This document shows positions 17,382 to 25,990 of a stretch of 64,000 bases of DNA, one piece after another. The notes beneath the pieces are model-generated. The model did not search any database. It saw only the letters and a list, made by a program, of their open reading frames with translations, and was not told the origin of the DNA. The position numbers and the translations under genes were made by a program. This DNA comes from a virus, in IMG/VR virus record IMGVR_UViG_3300031951_000003, positions 62,001 to 126,000 of that record, one strand, 5' to 3'. Numbering within the stretch: the first letter of the stretch is position 1; the number at the start of each line of letters is the position of its first letter.

Positions 17382-17414
17382 ATTGTTATATTTCTCCAAT
17401 ATAACAATTTTTTT
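17382..17414 (+). terminator. Perfect 11-bp hairpin with T-run abutting a start codon
   Basis: ATTGTTATATT (382-392) and AATATAACAAT (398-408) form a perfect stem with a 5-base loop, followed by a T-run. The last T immediately precedes the ATG at 17415. It is a terminator for the upstream cluster by form; its contact with the start codon suggests it may also control the glycosylation operon. Confidence 0.7.
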
Positions 17415-18626
17415 ATGCCCAAAATTAACGTATTAGTTGTCCCATCAGATAGAACAGGTGTTGGCAAATTTAGGTCTGTAGACCCTCACATTTTTCTACA
17501 AAATTTATATCCTGAAGAGTTTCATGTCGATATTATATATGAAGTTCCGTATAACGATGATTCTTTTTGGAAGAAATACCAAATAGTTGCGTTCCATAGA
17601 AGTTTAGGTGCTGATTTCGAAAAAGCCTATGAATTGATTCCGAGATTGAAATCAATGGGAATTAAAACAATATGTGACATCGATGACTATTGGATGCCAG
17701 GTAAGGAACACCCAATCCACGATGTAATAAGATTCAACAAAATAAATGAGAAAATTACAAACAATCTCAAAGTCGCCGAATTTGTTACAACAACTACCTC
17801 AATATTTGCAGACGAAATAAAAAAATTGAACAAAAACGTTTTCGTTTTTCCAAACGCAATTAACCCAACAGAATCACAATTTAAGGAACCAACACCTGAA
17901 TCAGACAGATTACGAGTAGGTTGGCTTGGAGGTTCTTCTCATCTACACGACCTACAGTTGTTAGACCAATCATTCAGTAAGTTATCTAAACTTTCAGACA
18001 AACTACAGTTTGTAATTTGTGGATTTGACACAAGAGGAACAATAACTGAAATCAACCAACAAACAGGAGAACATAAAAAAAGAAACATATTACCACACGA
18101 AACTGTTTGGGCTAATTACGAAAAAATATTCACACAAGATTTCTCTATTGTATCCGAAGAATATAAAAATTATCTTTTGAAATACTCTCAAGAATCTTAC
18201 CCTGAAGAAAACAAAGAATCATATATCAGAGTCTGGACCAAACCAGTTCAGTCATATGCAAAAAACTATTCAAAGTTCGACATATCTTTAGCACCAATTA
18301 AAAATCATATGTTCAACAGAATGAAATCTCAACTTAAAGTAATTGAGGCTGGTTTTTACAAAAAAGCAATAATTGCTTCTAACTTAGGTCCTTATACAAT
18401 AGATTTAAAACACGCTTTAAAAAATGGAGAATTTACAGACGGTAATGCTCTTTTAGTTGAAGAAAATAGAAATCATTCAGATTGGGCTAAGTTTATAGAA
18501 AAATTAGAAAAAAATAGAAATTGGGTTACCGATTTAGGTGAAAGGTTGTATGAAACCGTGAAGGACAAATATGATTTGAACATAGTCACCAAACATAGAG
18601 CAGAGTTTTATAAATCTATATTATGA
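17415..18626 (+). CDS. Glycosyltransferase, GT4-like
   Basis: A 403-residue protein beginning PKINVLVVPSDRTGVGKFRS. The middle has ICDIDDYWMP and VFPNAINP (a linker sequence typical of GT-B enzymes), and the C-terminal half has LRVGWLGGSSHLHDL, ISLAPIKNHMFN and KVIEAGFYKKAIIASNLGP, where E-AG matches the EX7E-type donor loop. This is a GT-B fold sugar transferase. It opens the long plus-strand glycosylation island immediately after a hairpin. Sugar and acceptor are unknown. Its stop overlaps the next gene by 4 bases. Confidence 0.85.
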   Translation: MPKINVLVVPSDRTGVGKFRSVDPHIFLQNLYPEEFHVDIIYEVPYNDDSFWKKYQIVAFHRSLGADFEKAYELIPRLKSMGIKTICDIDDYWMPGKEHPIHDVIRFNKINEKITNNLKVAEFVTTTTSIFADEIKKLNKNVFVFPNAINPTESQFKEPTPESDRLRVGWLGGSSHLHDLQLLDQSFSKLSKLSDKLQFVICGFDTRGTITEINQQTGEHKKRNILPHETVWANYEKIFTQDFSIVSEEYKNYLLKYSQESYPEENKESYIRVWTKPVQSYAKNYSKFDISLAPIKNHMFNRMKSQLKVIEAGFYKKAIIASNLGPYTIDLKHALKNGEFTDGNALLVEENRNHSDWAKFIEKLEKNRNWVTDLGERLYETVKDKYDLNIVTKHRAEFYKSIL

Positions 18627-19324
18627 TAAACATTCCACTTAGTAAGATTCTTTTTTTAGATATCGAAACCGTTGGAGTCCAACCCAATTGGGATTCCTTG
18701 GTAAAAAACCAACCAGCGTTGTCTTTCCAATTTGAAAACTATTTTGATTGGTTTCAAAAAAGATTCCCAGAAGATGCGGACAAACCAATCGGTGATATGT
18801 TCGTCAATAGAGCGGCACTTGTCCCTGAGTTTGCAAGAATTGCATGTATAAGTGTTGCATTTGTGACCGAACAAGGTAACACACGAATGCAATCTTTCAG
18901 TGACCCTGATGAGAAAAAGATATTATTTGAAGTTCAGAAACTTTTACAAAAAGTTGGGGAGTTAGGTTTTTTTCTTTGTGGACATAATGTAAAAGGTTTT
19001 GACATTCCAATGTTGGCTAAAAGAATGATTATAAACGGTTTTCAACCACCAAAGATATTACCAGGACACGATACGAAACCTTGGGAAATAAAGGCTTTTG
19101 ACACTAAGGAATTTTGGCAATACGGTGGCTATGGCTCAATTGCATCCTTGGAACTTATGTGTGTATGTTTGGGTGTAGAATCTTCGAAGACCATGGAAAT
19201 TACAGGTAATAAGGTTCATGACGCTTTTTGGGTAAAAAAAGATATTGAAGGTATTGTAAAATATTGTGAGAAAGATGTGTCTGTATTAATTGATGTAATT
19301 AAAAAAATTCAAAAACTTAAATAA
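18623..19324 (+). CDS. DnaQ-like 3'-5' exonuclease (PolB-exonuclease related)
   Basis: A 233-residue protein with ExoI ILFLDIETVG, a middle segment FARIACISVAF, ExoII LCGHNVKGFDIPML and ExoIII-like IVKYCEKDVSVL with the last Asp. The order D-x-E, H/N-x-x-x-F-D and Y-x-x-x-D is that of stand-alone DEDDy exonucleases related to the PolB proofreading domain. It probably degrades DNA or trims ends in replication or repair. It is oddly placed inside a glycosylation operon, next to dUTPase. Confidence 0.88.
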   Translation: MINIPLSKILFLDIETVGVQPNWDSLVKNQPALSFQFENYFDWFQKRFPEDADKPIGDMFVNRAALVPEFARIACISVAFVTEQGNTRMQSFSDPDEKKILFEVQKLLQKVGELGFFLCGHNVKGFDIPMLAKRMIINGFQPPKILPGHDTKPWEIKAFDTKEFWQYGGYGSIASLELMCVCLGVESSKTMEITGNKVHDAFWVKKDIEGIVKYCEKDVSVLIDVIKKIQKLK

Positions 19325-19325
19325 C

Positions 19326-19931
19326 ATGCAAAAAAAAGATGAAGAACTTCTGAAAGAAATCATGGAACAATTCCAAAGGATAAAGGATGAGGTAGGTATG
19401 GAACCTGATGAGAATTACCAACGTGAGTTGGAAGATTTATTTGGGATGTCCATGGAACAAATGAATGCCGACGCAACAATTGCATTACAGACACAAACGG
19501 TTGAGATTGAACTAATTCATGAGGACGCAATCTTTCCATCATATAACTACCCAACTGATTCAGGATTTGATTTATATTCTGTTGATGAAATGACCTTAGA
19601 ACCATTTGGAAGAGGTTTGGTTTCTACTGGTCTAAAGTTCAATTTCGAAGAGGGATATGAAATACAAATAAGAACCAAAAGTGGATTAGCAGTTAATCAA
19701 GGTTTAATGGTCTTAAACTCGCCAGGCACCGTAGACCAAGGATACACAGGGGAAATAAAAGTGCCTGTTTTTAATGCAAACCCAACCAAATTTACAATCT
19801 CAAAAAACATGAAAGTTGCTCAAGCAGTTCTTTGTCCTGTGAAAAACGGAAGATTTGTCAATTTAGTTCCTGTTGATGAGATTGGTCAAAAAGACAGGGG
19901 AGACAATGGTTTTGGAAGCACAGGAATTTAA
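19326..19931 (+). CDS. dut: dUTPase with N-terminal extension
   Basis: A 201-residue protein. After about 60 extra charged residues the trimeric dUTPase motifs appear in order: PTDSGFDLYS, RTKSGLAV, NSPGTVDQGYTGEIKV and the C-terminal RGDNGFGSTGI arm. The catalytic Asp of motif 3 (TVDQ) and the phosphate-binding Arg/Gly arm are present, so it should hydrolyse dUTP to dUMP and PPi, keeping uracil out of phage DNA and supplying dUMP. The N-terminal extension is unusual and of unknown role. Confidence 0.95.
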   Translation: MQKKDEELLKEIMEQFQRIKDEVGMEPDENYQRELEDLFGMSMEQMNADATIALQTQTVEIELIHEDAIFPSYNYPTDSGFDLYSVDEMTLEPFGRGLVSTGLKFNFEEGYEIQIRTKSGLAVNQGLMVLNSPGTVDQGYTGEIKVPVFNANPTKFTISKNMKVAQAVLCPVKNGRFVNLVPVDEIGQKDRGDNGFGSTGI

Positions 19932-19941
19932 ATTTTTGATA

Positions 19942-20112
19942 ATGGGAAAATACTACGAAAATCTGGACACTTTGATTGAATTAATCAAAAAACTAGAGAG
20001 GAAACATTTGCTCGCTGAGTTTATTTTGGATTGCATCCAAATATCCAAAATTGACCCCAACAAAACACCACACGAAATTATAAAAGAAGCAAAGAAAAAA
20101 AGATTAGGATAA
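19942..20112 (+). CDS. Small hypothetical protein
   Basis: A 56-residue protein starting at MGKYYENLDTL, 10 bases after the dUTPase stop. A longer in-frame reading from 19873 would overlap dut by 59 bases and is unlikely. It is amphipathic helical with a Lys-rich tail (KEAKKKRLG). It ends one base into the next gene. Unknown function. Confidence 0.55.
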   Translation: MGKYYENLDTLIELIKKLERKHLLAEFILDCIQISKIDPNKTPHEIIKEAKKKRLG

Positions 20113-21740
20113 TGATAACAGTTGGTTATTCAAGCAGAGAACACAAGCCTGAATTTATAGAATATTTAAAAAAGTCATCAGGATACAAAAAAATTAACGT
20201 TATTGAAAAAATAAATAACGGAGAAAAATCATTGGCTCAAGTTTATAACGAAATTCTGAAAGAATCAGAAACTGATATTATCGTATTTTGTCATGATGAC
20301 ATTTATTTCGATACAAACTCCTGGTATTCCAAAATCACTAAACATTTCGAAAAAACCGACTATGGTATTATCGGTATGGCAGGAACAACATCTATGCCCG
20401 CGAGTGGAAAATGGTGGGAGGATAGAAGAAAAATGATAGGAATTGTTAATCACGAAAGTGGAGGAAAAAAATGGGAATCAAAATACTCGGAATCAATTGG
20501 TAGTTCGGTGACTCCTGTGATTGTCTTGGACGGTGTTTTCATTGCTGTCAGTAAAAGTCGAATTAAGAAAAACTTCAATGAAGAATTCGAAGGATTTCAT
20601 TTCTATGATATCCCATTTTGTTTTGAAAACTTTATGGAAGGTGTTAAGATTGGAGTAATCACAAATATAAGAATAACTCACAAATCAATCGGTGCCACCA
20701 ATGACCAATGGGAAAAAAATAGACAGTTATTCGAAACCAAATACAGCCAAAACCTACCTGTCAAAATACCATATGATACTCAAAGAAAAATTAGAGTTTT
20801 ATTGAGTTGTTTATTTTTTAAAACTTTTACCGGTTCTGAATTATACGTTTATGAATTAGCACAAAAATTACAAAAATTGGGTTGTGATGTTACAATCATG
20901 TCTCAAATAGGTGGAGTGTTAACCGATATGGCAAAAAGACAAGGTATCAAGGTTATAAGTTTCGAACAAGCGCCTGGTTTTAAATTGGGTGACGGGAAAT
21001 GGGGATTTACAACGGAAAAAGGATTTCAACCTTCTACACCAAATATGATGTATAGAGTTACAGAGGCGCCATTCGATATTATTCATATGCAACACAAACC
21101 TGTTGCGGAAAGGATGATTCAATTCTATCCTGAGGTTGAAAAAGTTTATTCGATACATTCTGAAGTCATTGAATTAGAAAATCCAATCAAACATGAATCT
21201 ATAAAAAAATACATTGCAATCAGACCTGAAATAAAAAATTATATGATTGAAAATTTTCAGATTTCTGAAAATGAGATTGAAGTGATTTATAACCCTATAG
21301 ATGAAAACAAATTTGTTACTAAGAATGTAAAAAAAGAAAACGCGATATTGTTTGTTGGGACTATAGATTATCTTAGAAGAGAAACAATAATGGATTTGAT
21401 TGACTACACAAAAGAAAATGAAAAGGAACTTTGGATTGTTGGAGAGGATAAATCGAATTATCTTCCACAAATTCTTTTGAATTCACACGTCAAGCATTTC
21501 CCACCAACTTGGAATGTTGAAAGTTTTATAAATAGATGTTCAGAGACAGCCGGAATACAATTGGGTAGAACAACAATAGAGGGTTGGTTATGCCAGAAAC
21601 CAGGTTGGATATATAAGGTAGATTCGAATGGATTTATTATTTCTAAAGAACTTTATCAAGTTCCCGATGACGTTGAGAAATACCACAGTAGTAAAGTAAG
21701 TGAAAAAATAAAAAATATATACAGAGAAGTTTTATCATGA
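20112..21740 (+). CDS. Two-domain glycosyltransferase (GT2-like plus GT4-like)
   Basis: A 542-residue protein. The first 220 residues are GT-A-like: TVGYSSREH, then IIVFCHDDIYF as the DxD-bearing strand and DGVFIAVSKSRI. From about residue 230 a GT-B-like module begins (IRVLLSCLFFKTFTGSELYVYELAQKL, the glycine loop of group 1 transferases), with EVIYNPIDENKF and ILFVGTIDYLRRE. Such fusions add two sugars or combine anomeric control. It overlaps the following GT2 gene by 4 bases. Substrates unknown. Confidence 0.85.
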   Translation: MITVGYSSREHKPEFIEYLKKSSGYKKINVIEKINNGEKSLAQVYNEILKESETDIIVFCHDDIYFDTNSWYSKITKHFEKTDYGIIGMAGTTSMPASGKWWEDRRKMIGIVNHESGGKKWESKYSESIGSSVTPVIVLDGVFIAVSKSRIKKNFNEEFEGFHFYDIPFCFENFMEGVKIGVITNIRITHKSIGATNDQWEKNRQLFETKYSQNLPVKIPYDTQRKIRVLLSCLFFKTFTGSELYVYELAQKLQKLGCDVTIMSQIGGVLTDMAKRQGIKVISFEQAPGFKLGDGKWGFTTEKGFQPSTPNMMYRVTEAPFDIIHMQHKPVAERMIQFYPEVEKVYSIHSEVIELENPIKHESIKKYIAIRPEIKNYMIENFQISENEIEVIYNPIDENKFVTKNVKKENAILFVGTIDYLRRETIMDLIDYTKENEKELWIVGEDKSNYLPQILLNSHVKHFPPTWNVESFINRCSETAGIQLGRTTIEGWLCQKPGWIYKVDSNGFIISKELYQVPDDVEKYHSSKVSEKIKNIYREVLS

Positions 21741-22447
21741 TTATTCTAACCACCACTTTTAACTGCGAACAATTCATTGAAAGGTGTTTGTTGAGTATAA
21801 TGGGTCAAAAATTCAAAGATTTTATATGTTACATAACTGATGATTTATCTACGGATAAAACTAGAGAAATCATCAAAAGGACTATATCTGACGACCCAAG
21901 GTTTATTCTTATTGAAAATCATATCAAGTTTTATCAACCAGGCAACTACGACCAAATAATAAGATGGAGAGGTATTGAAGGGGAAGAAATCTGTGTTGAG
22001 ATTGATGGAGACGATTGGTTACCAAACTCACAAGTTCTGTCCAATATTGCAAAAGTCTATGAAGATAAAAATGTTTGGATGACAAGTGGTTCGTTCAAGT
22101 ATCATGACGGAAGACCAGGTTTTGCAAATCCACCTACGACAAATGTAGATGTAAGAAAACAAGTTTTCACCCTTTCTCACATGAGAACATGGAAATCTTG
22201 GCTTTGGAAAAAAATTGACGAAAAAGACTTGAGAGACGACAAAGGTAACTATTGGGATGTTGCTGGTGACCTATCTTTTATGTTTCCGATGTTTGAAATG
22301 TCAGGTATGGAACATTATAGATTTTTGACCGACATAAATTATATTTACAATGAATCTAACCCACTCAATGACCATAAAGTCAATATGAACAAGGTTATTG
22401 AAACGGTCAATAAAATCAGAAACAAAACCCCCTACACAAAACTATGA
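21737..22447 (+). CDS. Glycosyltransferase family 2
   Basis: A 236-residue protein with the GT2 start IILTTTFNCEQFIERCLLSIMGQ, DDLSTDKTREII and a DxD-type EIDGDDWLP. The C-terminal region has the acceptor-side WDVAGDLSFMFPM. It is a GT-A inverting transferase by family. Overlaps of 4 bases on both sides show tight coupling in the island. Sugar unknown. Confidence 0.9.
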   Translation: MIILTTTFNCEQFIERCLLSIMGQKFKDFICYITDDLSTDKTREIIKRTISDDPRFILIENHIKFYQPGNYDQIIRWRGIEGEEICVEIDGDDWLPNSQVLSNIAKVYEDKNVWMTSGSFKYHDGRPGFANPPTTNVDVRKQVFTLSHMRTWKSWLWKKIDEKDLRDDKGNYWDVAGDLSFMFPMFEMSGMEHYRFLTDINYIYNESNPLNDHKVNMNKVIETVNKIRNKTPYTKL

Positions 22448-23091
22448 GTTTTGATTCAAGTATAGAAAACATTATTTTGGAAATTAACCAAACAAAAAAA
22501 ATAGACAACATCCTCCACATCGGAGCGTGTTTAGGTGAAGAAGTAACTTTTTACAACAGACTCAATCCAAAAAAAGTTTACTGGTTCGAACCAAACCCAA
22601 AACTATTGAGCCAATTAGAAAAAAACCTTGCAGGATATAATTTTGAAAACTCATTATTTCCCTATGCGGTAAGCAATAAGAAAGGAGTTGCTAGTTTCAA
22701 CATAATTGAAAACACATCGAAAACAAACCCAGGATGTTCATCCCTTCAGGATTTGAAAATCCACTTGGAACTTTATCAAGATATACAGAAAGTTGATACT
22801 TGCCAAGTTAATACAATCAACATAGATGAATTCATTTCTGAAAATAATTTAGAGTCTAATTTCGATTTAGTCAGTCTTGATACACAAGGACATGATTTTG
22901 AAATACTTAATTCGAGTGAATTAATTTTTAATGCGAATATAATAGTAATTGAGACGGCTAAAGTAGAATTATACGAAGGTCAGAAAATTGACACAGAAAT
23001 AGATTCATTAATGGAGTCCAAGGGATTTCATAAAAAATACTATCACCAATTTCATAGTGTTTGGGGTGATACTCTATATGTAAAAAATTAA
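22444..23091 (+). CDS. FkbM-family methyltransferase
   Basis: A 215-residue protein with the SAM site ILHIGACLGEEVTFYN, then YWFEPNPKLL, NLLFPYAVSNKKGVASF-like strand, VNTINIDEFI and FDLVSLDTQGHDFEIL. These are the ordered FkbM signatures, including VSLDTQGxDxEVL. Such enzymes O-methylate sugars, so it may cap the phage glycan. It overlaps the preceding GT2 by 4 bases. Confidence 0.9.
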   Translation: MSFDSSIENIILEINQTKKIDNILHIGACLGEEVTFYNRLNPKKVYWFEPNPKLLSQLEKNLAGYNFENSLFPYAVSNKKGVASFNIIENTSKTNPGCSSLQDLKIHLELYQDIQKVDTCQVNTINIDEFISENNLESNFDLVSLDTQGHDFEILNSSELIFNANIIVIETAKVELYEGQKIDTEIDSLMESKGFHKKYYHQFHSVWGDTLYVKN

Positions 23092-23095
23092 AGTG

Positions 23096-23923
23096 ATGTC
23101 GAATTTAATATCAGCACACCTTATGGGTGGATTAGGAAATCAATTGTTTGAGGCTGCACACGCTTTAGCTCAAGGCTGGAAACACAACAGAGAGGTAAAA
23201 TTCTTTCCTGATTCTTGGACACCAGGTCAAGGGAGAAATGCTAAAAATTACATCGATAACGTATTCAGAAACTTGGAATTTTCAGATAAGATTGAAGGTT
23301 TTACACACGTATATGAAGGACCTTTCGAGTATTCTGAAGTGAATCCACTGGAAACCAATACCTCATTCTATGGATACTATCAAAGTTCCAAAAATTGGTT
23401 TGGATACGATGAAAAAATAAGAGATATTTTTCAACCTAACCCTGAATTGGTCGAAGAAATGAAATTAAAATATCCTCAATTATCCCAACCAAATACTTTA
23501 TCTCTCCACGTCAGAAGAAGTGAATATCTTCAATTCCCTGAGATTCACCCAACAATTAGTTTAGAGTATATTCAAGAAGCTCTAAAAGTAATTGGGGAAT
23601 ACTCAACAGTATTTGTTTTCAGTGATGACCACGATTTTGTTAAACAAAATTTAAATTTTCCAAGTGTAGTTTATGTAAATGAGTCTGAGGATTGGAGAGA
23701 ATTATACTTAATGGGACTCTGTCAAAATCACATAATATCAAACTCCACTTTTTCATGGTGGGGTGTATTTTTGAACAAAAACTTAAATAAAAAAATTGTC
23801 GCCCCATCTCGTTGGTTCGGTCCTAAAGGTCCTAATGCAAAGGATATCTACGAATCTTACTGGCACACTATAAATTGTGATTGGGTTGAGGGTGGAAGAT
23901 TAATTCCTCTAAAAAATGATTAA
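23096..23923 (+). CDS. GT11-like fucosyltransferase (alpha-1,2 type)
   Basis: About 275 residues. It begins LISAHLMGGLGNQLFEAAHALAQ, carries the donor-binding LSLHVRRSEYLQFPEIHP (HxRRxDY-type motif) and ends with NHIISNSTFSWWGVFLN. All three are GT11 hallmarks. The family transfers L-fucose from GDP-L-fucose. I prefer the ATG at 23096 over the GTG one codon earlier. With the GT10 and GDP-sugar epimerase genes downstream, it may use a GDP-L-sugar made by the phage. Confidence 0.9.
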   Translation: MSNLISAHLMGGLGNQLFEAAHALAQGWKHNREVKFFPDSWTPGQGRNAKNYIDNVFRNLEFSDKIEGFTHVYEGPFEYSEVNPLETNTSFYGYYQSSKNWFGYDEKIRDIFQPNPELVEEMKLKYPQLSQPNTLSLHVRRSEYLQFPEIHPTISLEYIQEALKVIGEYSTVFVFSDDHDFVKQNLNFPSVVYVNESEDWRELYLMGLCQNHIISNSTFSWWGVFLNKNLNKKIVAPSRWFGPKGPNAKDIYESYWHTINCDWVEGGRLIPLKND

Positions 23924-24548
23924 TACAAGTCCAAACAGCGAATCTTGTCAAATATCTGACGTAAAAAAAATTGTTACATCTCGAAACTTCAAATTGGATG
24001 GTGATGTAATTGAATTTGGAACTTTCACAGGTGGGAGCACCAAAGTCCTTTCAGGTCTTTTCCCCGATAAAACCATCTTCACAATAGACCATTTTCAAGG
24101 GTTAGAAAAAACAAACAAAAACGTTCCTAAAGATAGTGATTGGATTGAGAGAGCATTTGCTTTGGACAATCCTTTGTATAAACATATTTCTAGTGTTCCA
24201 AAATCTATAGAAGAACTTAAAAATAGATTCAAAGGTCATAATAATATCGAAATGATTATATCGGATATCCATGACTTAACTGAACCTTCGGATTATAATA
24301 TCTCAAAAATTTCCATATGTAACCTTGATGTTGACATTTATGAACCAGCAGTTTCTTCATTAGAGTTTTTAACAAAATGCGAATGGTCCGAGATATTCAT
24401 CAGGTTTGACGATTGGCACGGAGGTGAATCCGAATACGACCAACATGAACGTTTAGCATTCGTAGAGTGGATTGAAAAATATAAATATGATTTCCAAATA
24501 ACTCACGGTGGTTATATAGGTGGGGTCCACGTAAAAAGAGCAAGATGA
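23916..24548 (+). CDS. TylF/MycF-like O-methyltransferase, copy 1
   Basis: A 210-residue protein with the SAM-binding DVIEFGTFTGGSTKVLSGLF and IFTIDHFQGLEK, and with ICNLDVDIYEPAVSSLEFL near the metal site. TylF-type enzymes O-methylate sugar hydroxyls using SAM and a divalent metal. It is a tandem paralogue of the next gene: both share the DVDIYEP, KCEWSE and IRFDDWHGG segments. It overlaps its neighbours by 4 to 8 bases. Target sugar unknown. Confidence 0.82.
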   Translation: MINTSPNSESCQISDVKKIVTSRNFKLDGDVIEFGTFTGGSTKVLSGLFPDKTIFTIDHFQGLEKTNKNVPKDSDWIERAFALDNPLYKHISSVPKSIEELKNRFKGHNNIEMIISDIHDLTEPSDYNISKISICNLDVDIYEPAVSSLEFLTKCEWSEIFIRFDDWHGGESEYDQHERLAFVEWIEKYKYDFQITHGGYIGGVHVKRAR

Positions 24549-25153
24549 ACAACTCAAACCTTTCATGTAAATTAGAAATTTTAAAAGAGATATCGAAAAA
24601 ATATTCTCTAATTGGTGATGTTTTGGAGTTTGGAACTTGCACTTGTCAAAGTGCAATCCAACTTGCCACAATGTTTCCTGACAAAACAGTATTCACAATT
24701 GACCATTTTCAAGGACTTGGAAAAAGTTCCAAACCATTACCATCCTCAAGTGATTGGAGGGAAGGTTCTTTTGCGTTGGGTGCATGGAACGCAAAAGGTT
24801 GCGAGTTTCCAAAAACAATAGATGAGGCCCTGCAAAAACTATCAAGTAAGCCAAATATAAAACCAATTATCTCAGATATTCACAAATTAACACATCCATC
24901 AGATTACGGAATCGGAAAAATTTCTATATGTAATGTTGATGTAGACATATATGAACCAACGGTATCATCACTCGAATTTTTGTTAAAATGTGAATGGTCA
25001 GAGGTTTTCATAAGATTTGATGATTGGCATGGTGGGAATTCTGAATATGACCATCACGAAAGGCAGGCCTTCAACGAATGGATAAATAAACATAATCTCC
25101 AATTTGAATTAACCCATAATGGGACTTATGGTGGAGCATATATTAAAAGATAA
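24545..25153 (+). CDS. TylF/MycF-like O-methyltransferase, copy 2
   Basis: A 202-residue paralogue of the previous gene with DVLEFGTCTCQSAIQLATMF in the SAM site and the same VDVDIYEPTVSSLEFL and FIRFDDWHGGNSEYD blocks. The glycine pattern of the SAM loop differs (TCTCQS against TFTGGS), so the two copies may differ in activity or acceptor position. Tandem duplication is the simplest origin. Confidence 0.82.
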   Translation: MNNSNLSCKLEILKEISKKYSLIGDVLEFGTCTCQSAIQLATMFPDKTVFTIDHFQGLGKSSKPLPSSSDWREGSFALGAWNAKGCEFPKTIDEALQKLSSKPNIKPIISDIHKLTHPSDYGIGKISICNVDVDIYEPTVSSLEFLLKCEWSEVFIRFDDWHGGNSEYDHHERQAFNEWINKHNLQFELTHNGTYGGAYIKR

Positions 25154-25156
25154 AAA

Positions 25157-25990
25157 ATGGAAAAAAAATTAATCAGGAAAGTATCAGATTGGTGGGGTGA
25201 ATATGATTGTTCATCAAACCGCAACATGCCAAAGTATATACAATGGCTATCTAGAGAAACTGAAACACCACACGAAGTTAGTGTATATGTTGATAACTAC
25301 ATTAAAGATTGGGGATTCAATGACCCATCAAGAGAAAAAATTGGATGGTTACTCGAATCACCACAGATGAATGAGCACACAATCAAATATCTCTTAGATA
25401 ATATTGACAAAACAAGGGAACATTATAAGTGGATATTCACTTGTATGGATAGTCTTGTCGAAATGGGTGCACCATTTGTTTACAATATATCAAATGCGGT
25501 TCCTTGGATTTGGGAAAGAAATAGAATGATACACCCAAAAACTAAACTTGTATCCATGATTGCATCCAATAAAGGATGGTTGAGGGGTCACCAAAACAGA
25601 CTACAATGGGTTGAGAGATTGAAAGATAAAGTGGACCTATTCGGTTCAGGCAGACCCCACCAAATAAACGATAAAGAGGATGGATTGAGAGATTATATGT
25701 TTTCAGTCTCAATTGAAAATGATAATTCTGACACATACTTCACAGAGAAACTTACAGATAATTTTGTTATGGGAACTGTCCCTGTATATTATGGTTCGAG
25801 GAAGGTCGTTGAGAAATACTTCGACCCAACAGGAGTAATATTCTTGGAGGATGACCCCGACTTGTCAAGTTTAACTGTAGAAAAATATCAGTCCATGATG
25901 CCCGCAATTGAAAGAAATTTCAAGAAAGCGTTGGAATTACCACTAGCAGAAGATTACATGTGGGAAAACTATCTTAAAAATTTATTCTAA
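25157..25990 (+). CDS. GT10-like fucosyltransferase (alpha-1,3/4 type)
   Basis: A 277-residue protein with KLVSMIASNKGWLRGHQNRL, DLFGSG, then FSVSIENDNSDTYFTEKLTD and MGTVPVYYGS. The acceptor-side FGxG and the E-N-x-x-x-x-x-Y-x-T-E-K-L/I donor motif are diagnostic of GT10. These enzymes transfer L-fucose from GDP-L-fucose. Length is short compared with bacterial FutA but complete for the catalytic core. Stop and next ATG overlap. Confidence 0.92.
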   Translation: MEKKLIRKVSDWWGEYDCSSNRNMPKYIQWLSRETETPHEVSVYVDNYIKDWGFNDPSREKIGWLLESPQMNEHTIKYLLDNIDKTREHYKWIFTCMDSLVEMGAPFVYNISNAVPWIWERNRMIHPKTKLVSMIASNKGWLRGHQNRLQWVERLKDKVDLFGSGRPHQINDKEDGLRDYMFSVSIENDNSDTYFTEKLTDNFVMGTVPVYYGSRKVVEKYFDPTGVIFLEDDPDLSSLTVEKYQSMMPAIERNFKKALELPLAEDYMWENYLKNLF

